This document shows positions 45,585 through 55,590 of a stretch of DNA of 64,000 nt, in pieces. The DNA is from Antilocapra americana (taxonomy: Eukaryota > Chordata > Mammalia > Artiodactyla > Antilocapridae), in the NCBI GenBank assembly GCA_007570785.1, contig ML662466.1:601446-665445 (forward strand). Reading direction: 5' to 3'. The notes beneath the pieces were generated by a model, which saw only the letters and a program-made list of their open reading frames with translations, was not told the DNA's origin and made no database searches. The translations under genes and the position numbers were made by a program. The number at the start of each line of letters is the position of its first letter. Within the stretch, counting starts at the first letter, position 1.

Positions 45585-46200
45585 TCAAAGGCATCTGTAA
45601 TGAAGGGGTTTCATAAAGTGACACTTTTCTGGCTTGACAGTCAGCCAGCTGATTACCTTCAGCAAGTTACTCTCATCCCTGTTGTGTTCTTTGAAATTCA
45701 TAACAGCTACTTCTTTAGGACAATAGATAGCAGTTAAATGTCTCTTCATCTCTCTGAAATGTTTAGTAGGGTCTCCTGGTGCTGTTTTAAACTGTTTTTC
45801 TTTCCACATTGCAGCATGACCATGTAAAGTCGAATGAGCATGCTTAGTGTAGATATTTACTCATTGCCCTTTGCTTAACTCTAGAGCTCGGGCAAGAGCC
45901 ACAAGCTCTGCTGAGCACTGGTTCCCTGGGGGAGAGATTTTGCTTCTAAAATCTGTTCAGCAGTCACCAAGGGGTAATCTGTTTTAAGCTTTCCATCCTG
46001 AACAAAAGAACTGCCATCTGCAAATATTTCCATATCAGGAATGTCTAATGGGTTATCCATTAGATCTTCCTGAGCTGCATAGTTTAAAGTTTGAAATTGA
46101 GAACAATCGTGATCGGGTGTTTCATTGTCCTCTCAGGAAGGAAGTTGTCAGGATTTAAATTTCCACAAACGTTAAGCTTAGTTACTGGTCCTTTTAACAA
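45585..46200 (-). pseudogene. ERV copy 2 RNase H
   Basis: RT connection and RNase H text is present in broken frames. The first catalytic aspartate motif reads ADGSSFVQDGKL, keeping DGSS, unlike copy 1. The frame 45,809-45,585 covers the distal part. Confidence 0.72.
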
Positions 46201-46599
46201 CAATGACTGATATTACGAAGCCTACTCTCTTTCATCCAAATATTAACCTTAGAATTTAAGATTCCACTCACATCATGAGAAGTCAGTACAGTAAGATTTT
46301 GTCTCATTAATTGTTTTTAAATTTTCAGGTTTTAACATGTCATTGCCCCAATTACTCTTAGACAGTGGGGCCACCCACATGAAATTACATCTAGTTCTCT
46401 GCTTATATAAGCAATAAGTTGCTGGTGAGGCCCTTATCTGCAATGGTAACTTAATAACCATTGTTTTAAGTGACAAACAACTTAAATTATGACCCTGTAG
46501 GCAAGCTCAAGAAGGAGCTTGAAGGAGAGCAGTCTGAAGAACCTTAAAAGGCTTTTGAGCATCTGGAGACCAAACCAGTTTGTCAGTTTGGGCCTGATT

Positions 46600-47627
46600 A
46601 CTCTCTATAAAGGCTGGGCAATTTCCCTATAATCAGGCATCCAAATGTGACAGCAGCCCATTATTCCCCAAAATCCTCTTAATTGCCTCAAAGTCATGTG
46701 TAGGTGATGATTTAGTATAGCTTTAATTCTCTCAGGGCCTATGGCCCTAGTCCCTTCTGATATTATTAAGCCCAGATATCTAACAATTTGTTGACAAAGC
46801 TTAGCCTTTTCTCGTGATGCCTTGTAACCACAGCCTGCCAGAAATTTTAAGAAATCTTCTGAAGCTTGTAGACAAGATTCCTCTGCCTCAGCACAGAGCA
46901 AAATATCATCTACATATTGTAACAAGACCTCTTTGGAACTATTAATGTTTTGAGGATGCTGTGACAACCTTTGTCCAAATAAGTGAGGACTGTCATGAAA
47001 TCCCTAGGGTAAAATTGCCCAGGTTAACTGAGAAGCTGTCTGTGTGGGGTCCTCAAAGGTAAATAGAAATTGACTTTCCTCTGTCAAAGGCACTGAATAG
47101 AAGGCATCTTTTAAATCAATTACTTGGAAATATTTGGCCCATTCAGAAACTTCAGACAATAGAATATAAGAATAAGGCACCACAGGGTGTAAAAGAACTA
47201 TAGCCTCATTTATTATTCATAAATCTTGAGCTAGTCTTCATTTACCATTTGATTTCTTTATACCCCAAATTGGAGTGTTGCATAAACTGTTACAGGGAAT
47301 TAATAGCCCCTGATCCTTCAAATTCTCATTGATGGGTTTTAATCCTTCCTTAAAAGGTTTCAGTGGATACTGCTTCTTATGTGGAAATAATTGTGGCTCT
47401 TTGAGCATTACAACTATGGGGATAGCAGTTTGTGCTCGACCCATAGATTTTCCATCAGCCCATACTCTAGGATTTACATTTGGTTTAATTGAAGGGAGAG
47501 AAAGGGAAGGCTCCATATTCATGAAAACAGAGGCATGGACCTTGCTCAGTATATCCCTCCCAAAAAGGGAAGAGAAAGATTCTGACACAATCAGTAACTC
47601 GTGTGAAAATAGTACAGTCCCAGTCAC
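46600..47627 (-). pseudogene. ERV copy 2 reverse transcriptase
   Basis: The frame 46,967-46,605 keeps the catalytic YVDDILLCAEAEESC box (YVDD at 46,905-46,916) and thumb text. The frame 47,627-47,238 covers the protease end (FGRDILSKV) and RT N-terminus. Stops and a frameshift between 46,970 and 47,240 disable it. Confidence 0.85.
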
Positions 47628-47639
47628 AATGTACAGAAT

Positions 47640-47830
47640 AACTGAATTAATACCTTTTGGCTCATCCAGACAGTCTCATTATGGAAGCAGATTGGAAAGA
47701 AAGTGGGGCAAGTGCTTCAGTAAGCACAGAGAAAGTTGCCCCAGTGTCAAAAAGAAAATCGATGGATTGCCCCTCCCCCCACACAGTTTTTAATACCCGG
47801 GATTCCTCAGGTGTAATTAGGACAGGGGCT
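47640..47830 (-). pseudogene. ERV copy 2 protease
   Basis: The active-site text FDTGATFSVLTEAL is intact near 47,740, in contrast to copy 1. The substrate-flap region is interrupted before the next frame (GRDILSKV). Confidence 0.78.
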
Positions 47831-47869
47831 TGTGTGGGATCCCCTGCACACCTTCAGTCCTGATTGTCT

Positions 47870-49489
47870 TGAAGTTCTGATCCCTGAAATCTACGACTCT
47901 GGGGTCAATCTCTCTTCCAGTGTGGTCCTTTGCAGACTGGACATGGAGCAGGGGGGGCAGCATAGGTGCCTGAGGGCAATCCGGCTTGAGGTGCCCCTCC
48001 TTTCCACAGTAATAGCGAGCCCATCCCTTTTCACCTGGGGCCCTCTGGGCATTTTTCTCAGGCTGTTTAAGAACCGTTCTTACAGCCATTGTGAGGGTTT
48101 CTGCTTGTTCCTTTGTCTTTTTCTGCCTTTGTTTCTTTCCTTCATATTCCTTACCATTATAAACTGTCTGAGCCAGTTGTAACAGACTATCTAAAGACTG
48201 ATTGATCCATACGCCCATTTTAGTAGCTTACGGTGGATATCTGGAGCTGACTGAGTGAGAAATTTGTCTTTTAAGATCAATTTTCCCTCTTCAATTTCAG
48301 AATCAATCTCAGTGAATCTGCAAAGGGCTTCTCTCAGTCTATGTAGGAATTTGCCAGGAGCTTCCTTCTCCTCCTGTTCTATGTTTGCCAATTTGGCATA
48401 GTTAAAGGCTTAACATGTGTTTGTATGAGTCCTGCAAGAATACATATGACAAAATGACTCTGATCCCGTCTTCCTTTAGCCATTTTATAGTTCCAATCTG
48501 TTTCTATAGTTGGCACCAGCTGATTCCCAGTGGGAAGGGTGGCTATCTCATCCTCCCTCTTTCCTATTGATTCATTACCAAGCCATTCATCTCCATAAGC
48601 AACTACTTTTCCCAAAACTCGAGCTTTTGAGTCAGGAGTCAGCATTTTTTCCCAAGATATACATCACATCTTTCCAAGTAAGGCCATAAAGCAGAGTAAC
48701 ACCTTCAAAAGCTCTAACATACTTTTCTGAGCCTTCTAAATAGTCTCCCAGACCCTCCTTGATTCTTTGTATTTCTTGATAAGAAAAGGGCTTATTAACT
48801 CTCATACACTGATTATTTTTCCTGGTGGGTGCTTCATGAAGAGGCAAAGCTTATATGGCTGTTTCTCAGTCTCTCTGACTGCTCTGTGAATATGAGCCCA
48901 GGGATAGATTGGAGAAACCTGCTTTACTTTATGTCTTTGTCTCCTGTCCTCCATCTCATTTCTTAACATCAACGGTCTGAGTTTGTATTGAAGCCAGAGT
49001 AGTCTGAGGTGGTACTGAGACAGGAGTTGTTTGGACCTCTACTTGGGCAGTGTGAGATTAGGTCTGGGTTTTTACTGAGACCAAGGCAACCCTTCTTGCA
49101 GGGGGTAGTTCTCTGACTTCCAATTTTCCCAGTTTGGAGCCTTGGGTATAGGGGCAAAATAAGAGGACAGGATGGAGCTGAAGGTGTTACACCCAAATCT
49201 ATACCCTTAGGACATAAGTCTGGCATATTTCACAGAGAGAAAAGGGGCAACACATATGTTACTTCTACCCAGTTCCCTTGCTTTCTACATAACCTGTCTA
49301 ATTTAAAACAGTATTATACTTAAGAGACCCTCCAAGTGGCCACCATTTCCATTCCTCCAGTGGGTACCGAGACCATGCAGTATCACATAGGAAGACCAGG
49401 TGTGTCTTCTTAAAGCCCTAGGGATCAAATCTATCCCAGTTTTTCAGGATGTAGTTCAAAGTAGTGAGGCTGGAATTGTTAGCTCCCAT
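47870..49489 (-). pseudogene. ERV copy 2 gag
   Basis: Gag starts at the ATG at 49,489 (MGANNSSLTTLNYILKN) with a stop soon after DRFDP. p12-like text (MPDLCPKGIDLG) lies at 49,226. Capsid lies at 48,847-48,200 (PFSYQEIQRIKEGLGDYLEG, LTWKDVMYILGKNADS). The zinc knuckle near 48,005-48,050 reads RYYCGKEGHLKPDC, with arginine for the first cysteine, a different break from copy 1. Confidence 0.85.
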
Positions 49490-50502
49490 CTTGAAGAGGG
49501 AGAGAAAAGTAACAAGCGACCAGTGACATCTTTCTACCAGAGGTATCCTTCCCTGCTCCAGATGGTGGTGTAGATGGGCTTTATACCAAAGCTTTTGTTT
49601 CCTAGTCAGACTTAGTCTGTCCCTTACTGACATAGGTGTCATACTCATCCCTCTTAGTTCTACCACAGGGATGGGGTGTGGGTGCACCAGGGTTAGACCT
49701 GATAGCATCCCTGACTGACGTTCAGCTCTTCACCATTAAATCCTTGCTTGCCTCTGATGCCACCTGGGGTGCAATCAAAGTAACCTTCCAGAATGTCCCC
49801 AAAGCAAAGAGCACTGGGGGAAACATTCATCACCTGAGTGCCTGTGCATGACCCTGAGTACATTCCTGACCAAAATAAGATTGGTACAAACAGAAAACTG
49901 AAATGCCCCTTCCAAGCATCACCGTAGTAGTATAGGAGCCTCCTCTGGTCCACTTATGATCCAGCATTACAAAGGAAAAAACCCCATTTCAGTTCCAATC
50001 TAAGTAACCTTTAACCCCAGAGATGCTCTTGTATCTAGAGCTCCATCTAACTTCCGAACTTTCAACTCCCAGGGAGGCTAGGTGCTTCCTGACTACCAAT
50101 CCTAAGTAACAGTACACAGTAACAGCATTGGTCACAAGTTCCTTGAAATTTTATGATCTGACAGATTAGGTTACTACCTTTAATTCCCAAGAAGTTATGA
50201 AATGGTCAAAGAGAACGAAACTGTTTCCGAGAAAGGAGAGTTAGGTCCACACGCATTGCTCATTCCTGGAGACACTGGGTGCCTCTTGGCATTGGCAGGT
50301 CGGTATAAACTCCCTACATGTTTCTCCCATGAGCCGTATGAAGTCACCACGGAACCACAGAGCAGGGCTCCTCACTTATTTCAAGCAGCGCATGTCATTC
50401 ATTCACAAAAGCACACTGCAAGTTAGTAAAGTACAGTAGAAAACAAGTTCAGTAGCAGCATAAAGAACTACAGCCCCAAGCATCTTTACCTTGTGCTGGA
50501 GG

Positions 50503-50520
50503 ATCCCAGATGAGCCCTCA
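50503..50520 (-). promoter_or_regulatory. ERV copy 2 primer-binding site, tRNA-Pro type
   Basis: TGAGGGCTCATCTGGGAT on the minus strand follows the LTR end by a few bases. It is a mutated form of the site in copy 1. Confidence 0.78.
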
Positions 50521-50523
50521 AAA

Positions 50524-51020
50524 TGAAAGGTTGTTGAACCATGAAAAGACGCAGGGTTTCTTGGCCTCTAGAGGATAAAATTTCAACCTGGGGCCAGAAA
50601 CAAGGATTGATAACTCAGAGATTTTATGCAATAGAGTTTTTATAAAAGTATAAAAGGTATAGAGAAAGCTTCTGACTTAGACATCAGAAGGGGGCAGAAA
50701 GAGTACCCCCTTGCTAGTGTTAGCATTGGAGTTATATACTCTCCAACCAGTTATTACAATGAATCAAAAGAAAGTCTGGGGGTTGTAAAGACCTCACTAG
50801 TCCTACTACGATAATTTATCTTTTAAGATAACAGGATTGTCTAGAAGGTTTTTTTCCCAAAGACTATCCTGAAGCAGGATACATTATTATTATAGGATCC
50901 TAAGGGATGTAGAGAGGGAAAAAAGTTTGTTCTTTCTTCCTCCTTGAGAATTCCAGACCCCTCTCACCTTGGGGTAACCTGGACTTTTTATTGACCTGAC
51001 TAGGAAATGACCCTCTTACA
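50524..51020 (-). mobile_element. ERV copy 2 5' LTR
   Basis: About 497 bp, starting TG at 51,020 on the minus strand and ending CA near 50,524. The TATA-like TTTTATAAAA element lies near 50,640. It is paralogous to the LTR at 35,495-35,989 and also points away from the neighbouring unit (U5). Confidence 0.85.
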
Positions 51021-51165
51021 TGTGGCTCATCAGTGTGGAGTAGAAAGATGAAGATGGTAGTTGAGTTTTGAGGGCTAACAAGGGACGTTTAAAATGCATC
51101 TGTTATCCCACAGAAACATCGGAATTTCTCTCCATTCTCCGGTAGAGGTGTCAAATGGTACTGTG

Positions 51166-51827
51166 TGATGTCACGGCTCACCAAGGGCCACCATTGGTTG
51201 GGTAAGTGATTTGCTGACTTCTTAAAGCCTATGGTGTGGGCACCTGGAGAGGGGTATATATAGGAATGCTCAGGGGCTCTGGAGCACAGCACTGCGAGTC
51301 TTCCAAATGGCAAAAGACAGCTCCAAGTGCAACCAGGGCAAGTATATTCAGTGCATTCTCACAAGCTGAAGACAGGGATTTCATACTGGAAACTAGAAAA
51401 CTGAGGAGATCTACATGGACCTTTGGAAGAAGAGGTGAGATGGAAGTTTCCTGGTAGCTGGCCTAGAATTAAGTCGTCCTCCAGGTTCTTTAAGACCACA
51501 TTGTAAGAAAAAAGCAGAATGATCCTCGATTCCAACAATACTTAAATACCACTTAATTATCAAAAAGGCATTTTAAGGACGACATTAAAAACTACATAAT
51601 GGTGAGTGCTGAGAGAAAACAGAAAGAAAGCTTGAACACTGTGGCTGTGAAGCCACTTGGAGGAGACACACTAGCCCAGCCATGTGACCCATTCGAGATT
51701 AGATAGCGATGATGATGGCAGGTGAGTTTTGCAGGCTCCTAAGGGGCATTTAAAATGGCTTTTTGACTCCTCATAATCATCAAAATTTCTCTCCATCTTC
51801 CACTGGAGGAGTCAGGATGGGGCTTGG
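51166..51827 (+). repeat. Tandem unit U5
   Basis: Intact TGATGTCA (51,166), ATTGG (51,193), TATATATAGG (51,255) and ATG (51,307). The 20-codon frame ends at 51,369 and carries cysteines at residues 8 and 16, with tyrosine at 13. It is the paralogue of U1, in the same position relative to an ERV LTR. The bases 51,021-51,165 are the tail of the unit split by the ERV. Confidence 0.87.
51307..51369 (+). other. U5 micro-ORF, 20 codons
   Basis: The peptide begins MAKDSSKCNQGK. Start context CAAATGG has A at -3 and G at +4. The TATA lies 52 bp upstream. No known function, and translation unproven. Confidence 0.35.
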
Positions 51828-52490
51828 TGATGTCAGGCCTCATGCAGAAGCCATCACTGGCTGGGGACATGATTGGCTGCCTTCATAAAGCCTAAGGTTG
51901 AGGTCCCCTGGGGAGTGGTATACATCGCATTACTCAGGGGCTCTGGAGCAGAGCACTGCAAGTATTCAAAATGGCAAAAGACAGCTTCAGGTGGAGCAAG
52001 TGCAAGTGTATTCACTGCATTCTCAGAGACTGCAGACAATATTTCAGACCGAAAACTGGAAAACCGAGGAGACCTACATGAACACTTACAAAAGATATGG
52101 GATGGGAGTTTTCTACTTGGTGGACCAGAATAAAATGTTCTTCAAGGTGCTTTAAGGCCACCATGGAAGAGGAACGTGGAATGATGCCCATTTCCACAGA
52201 CACTTAAATACAGCCTAATATTAGAGGAGGGATTTGGACAAGATATTAAAAACCAGACAGTGATGTAAGCTGAGACAGAACAGAATGAAAGTCTAAAAAG
52301 TGTGTCTGTGAAGCCAGATTTTGAAGACACACACTGCTCCTGCCATGTCACATTTCAATGTTGAGTTATAAAGTTGAAAATGGCAGCTGAGTTTCATGGG
52401 CTCATAAGGGGCCTTTAAAATGCCTTTTTTATCACATCAAATCATCTGAATTTCTGCCCATCTTCCCCTAGAAGTATCAGCATAGTACTT
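51828..52490 (+). repeat. Tandem unit U6
   Basis: TGATGTCA at 51,828 is intact, the CCAAT motif is changed (ACTGG), and the TATA is TATACATCG at 51,919. The ATG at 51,971 opens the longest version of the micro-ORF because TGC replaces the usual TGA at codon 21. Confidence 0.85.
51971..52081 (+). other. U6 extended micro-ORF, 36 codons
   Basis: It begins MAKDSFRWSKCKCIHC. It runs past the usual stop into a basic tail ending KTGKPRRPT, giving a small cysteine- and arginine/lysine-rich peptide. Whether the extension is ancestral or a chance stop loss is unclear. No evidence of translation. Confidence 0.3.
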
Positions 52491-53157
52491 TTTGAAGGAA
52501 ATGTTCATGCAGGGACACCATTGACTGGAAAATCGACTTCTTGACCTCATACAGCCTAAGGGTGTGGCCCCATGTAGAGGGGGAAATGTGGGGAGGCTTG
52601 GGGGCTCTGGAACAGACCACTGCAAGTTTTCAAAATGGCAAAAGACAGATTCAGGTGGAACAAGGGCAAGTATTCAGTGCATTCTCAGAGATTGAAAACA
52701 TGGGTTTCAGTCTGGCAAATGGGCAAATGAGGAGAGACACGTGAACACTGAGAAATGGATGTGTGATATAACTTTTCTGGTTGGGGGTCCAGAATTAAAT
52801 AGCCTTCAAAGTGCTTCAAGATCACCTTGTGCCAGGAAAGTGAAGCAATGCTCATTTCAACTGACACTTAAATACAGTCTAAATATCATGGAGTGGTTTT
52901 AGCCTAGATATTAAAGACTAAGTAATGGTGAAATCTGAGAAGGAATAGAATGAATGGCTGCCTACTGTGGCTGAGAAACCAGGTTTGGAGGAGACACAGT
53001 CCTCCTGCCATGGGACACATCAGTGTGGAGGGAGAGAGATGAAGATTGCAGGTGGGTTTTGTAGGAGTACAAGGGACATTTAACATGCCTCTTTTATCAC
53101 ACCAAACCATTTTAATTTCTCTCCATCGTCTCCTAGAGATGTCAGGATGGGGCTGAG
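52491..53157 (+). repeat. Tandem unit U7
   Basis: The CRE-like site and TATA are lost (GGGGAAATGTGG). The ATG at 52,635 is kept, but a 2-base loss shifts the micro-ORF frame. It is the most degraded unit of the contiguous block. Confidence 0.8.
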
Positions 53158-53823
53158 TGATGTCAGTGCTCACCCAGGGCCACAATTGTCTGGTCAAATG
53201 ACCTGCTGACAGCATCAAGCATAAGGGTGTGGCCCCCTCGTGGGTGTTATGTATAGCAGTGCTCAAGGTCTCAGGACCAGACCACTTCGAGTTCTCAAAA
53301 TGGCAAATGACAGATCCTTGTAGAGCAATGGACATTGGATTCAGTGCATTCTCAGTGCCTTAAGACAGGGGTTTCATACTGGAACTGACAAAACTTAGGG
53401 GAGATATTTGTAAACTGAGAAAAGAAGGTGGGATGGAAGTTTTCTGGTACGTGGCACAGAATTAAATGATACTCAAGTTGATTTAAGACCATCTTGTTGG
53501 AAAGAAGTGAAATGATCCTCCTTTTCCATAGACACTTAAATACCAGCTAAATATTAATGAGGGATTTTAGGCATGATATTAAATAGTAGATAATGGTTAC
53601 AGGTGAGAGAAGAGAAAGAATGCCTGAATAATGTGGCTCTGAAGCTAGGTTGGCAGGAGACACACCACCCCAGCCAGGTGACACGTCCATGTTGAATTAG
53701 AGAGATGAAGATGGCAAGCAAGTTTCGTGGGCTCACATTGGATGTTTAAAATGAATATTTTATCCCACTAAGCACTCTGAATTTCTCCTCATCCTGCACT
53801 GGATGTGTCAGGATTGGGCTTCA
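53158..53823 (+). repeat. Tandem unit U8
   Basis: TGATGTCA at 53,158, TATGTATAG at 53,248 and ATG at 53,300 are kept. The micro-ORF stops at codon 8 (TAG). It is a second-subtype unit (GACCAGACCACTTCGAG). Just upstream, in U7, the minus strand holds a 143-codon open frame from 53,335 to 52,904 that spans the U7/U8 boundary. Confidence 0.83.
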
Positions 53824-54491
53824 TGATGTCAAGGGACCCCAGGGCCACCACTGGCTGGTGAAATGACTTTCTGAGTTTATAAAGCTTAATGGTGTGGCCC
53901 CTTGGGAGGGGTGTATATATAGCAAGGTGCTCAGTGGCTCTGGAGTACAACACTGCAAGTGTTCCAAATGACCAAAGACAGTTCCAAGTGCAACCAGGGC
54001 AAGTGTACTCAGTGCATTCTTACAACCTGAAGACAAGGATTTCAGACTGGAAGCTAGGAAACTGAAGAGAGCTACATGAACACTGGGAAGAGGAGATGCA
54101 ATGACAGTTTGCTGGTAGGTGGCCTACAATTAAATTGTCTTCAAGATTCTTTAAGACCACATTGTAAGAAAAAAGCAGAATGATCCTCATTTCGACCAAG
54201 ACTTAAATTCCATTTAATTATCAAGGAGGTATTTTAGGCAAGATATTAAAAACTACATAATGGTGAATGCTGAGAGAGAACAGAATGAAAGCCTGAATAC
54301 TCTGGCTGTGAAGCCAGATTTGAAAAAGAGACTCAAGCCTGGGCATGTGACACATCCGTGTTGAGTTAGATAGATGAAGATGACAGGTGAGTTTTACAGG
54401 CTCCTAAGGGACCTTTAAAATGGCTCTTTGATCCTACCAAGCCATCTAAGTTTCTCTCTTTCCTTCCCTGGAAGAGTCAGGATGGGGCTTT
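53824..54491 (+). repeat. Tandem unit U9
   Basis: TGATGTCA (53,824), TATATATAG (53,914) and ATG (53,968) are present; CCAAT is changed to ACTGG. The micro-ORF is open for 20 codons (MTKDSSKC, KCTQC) and ends at 54,030. Confidence 0.84.
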
Positions 54492-55158
54492 GTGGTTTAT
54501 TGGCTCATGTAGAAGCCACCATTGGCTGAGGAAATGACTGGCTGCTTTCATAAAACTTAAGGCTTAGACCCCCTGGGGAAAGCTATATATAGCGTTGCCC
54601 AAGCACTGAGGAGCAGAACACTGCAAGTCTTCAAAATGGCATAAGATAGTTCCAGGTGGAGCAAGTGCAAATGAATTCAGTGCATTCTCACAGACTGAAA
54701 ACAGGTCTTTCAGACTGGAAACTGGAAAACTTGAGAAGACCCGCATGAACACTTATAGAAGATGTGGAATGGAAGTTTCCTGCTTGGTGGCCCAGATTAA
54801 ATGGTCTTCAAGGTGCTTTAAGGCCACATTAGAGGAGGAACGTGGAATGATGCTCATTTCCACAGACATTTAAATACAGACTAATATTCTAGGAGGGATT
54901 TTCAATAAGATATCAAAAACTAGACAATGGAGAAAAGTGAGTCAGAACAGAATGAAAGCCTGAAAAGTGTATATGTGAAGCCAGGTTTGCAGACACACAC
55001 AATTCCTGCCACGTCACACATCAATGTTGAGTTAGAGAGTTGAAAATGGCAGCTGAGTTTCACAGGCTTATAAGGGGAATTTAAAAGGCCTCTTTGATCC
55101 CACCAAATGTTCTGAATATCTCACCATTCTTGCCTAGATGTGTTTGGATAGGACGTTG
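54492..55158 (+). repeat. Tandem unit U10
   Basis: The CRE-like site is lost (TGGTTTAT), while ATTGG (54,521) and TATATATAG (54,584) are intact. The ATG at 54,636 is followed by GCA TAA, so the micro-ORF is dead. Confidence 0.83.
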
Positions 55159-55590
55159 TGATGTCAAAGCCCACTCAGGGCCATCTTTGGCTTGGTAAGT
55201 GACTTACTGACTTCATAAAGATTAAGGACTGGCCCTCTGGGTAATGGTAAATTTAGGGGTAATACATGGCTCTGGAGCAGACAAATACGTGTCTTCAAAA
55301 TAAGCAAAGACAGATCTAAGAGGAGCAATGGCCATTGCATTCATTGTAGTCTCAGAGCCTGAAGATAGGGTTTTCAGACTGGAAACAAGAAAACTGAGGA
55401 GAGGTATGTGTAAACTGAGAAAAGGAGGTGTGATGGAAGTTTCCTGGTAGATGGTGCAGAATTAGACGGCATTCAAGGTGATTTAATACCATCTTGTAGG
55501 AGAAAAGGGAAATGATTCTCCTTTCCACAGACTCTTAAATACCAGTTAAATATCAGGAGAGATTTTAGGCAGGATATTAAAAACAGACAA
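55159..55590 (+). repeat. Tandem unit U11, cut by an L1 mosaic
   Basis: TGATGTCA at 55,159 is intact. The TATA is lost (GGTAAATTTAGG) and the start codon is ATA, though the 20-codon frame is open. It ends in GATATTAAAAACAGACAA where L1 begins. Confidence 0.82.

Larger units (their letters stand above)
42936..51020 (-). mobile_element. Minus-strand gammaretrovirus-like ERV, copy 2
   Basis: On the minus strand it has a 5' LTR (50,524-51,020), primer-binding site, gag, protease, RT, RNase H, integrase and env remains. It ends at 42,936 without a recognisable 3' LTR. Better preserved than copy 1, it shares with it the same junction to the array. All long frames are broken. Confidence 0.88.
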
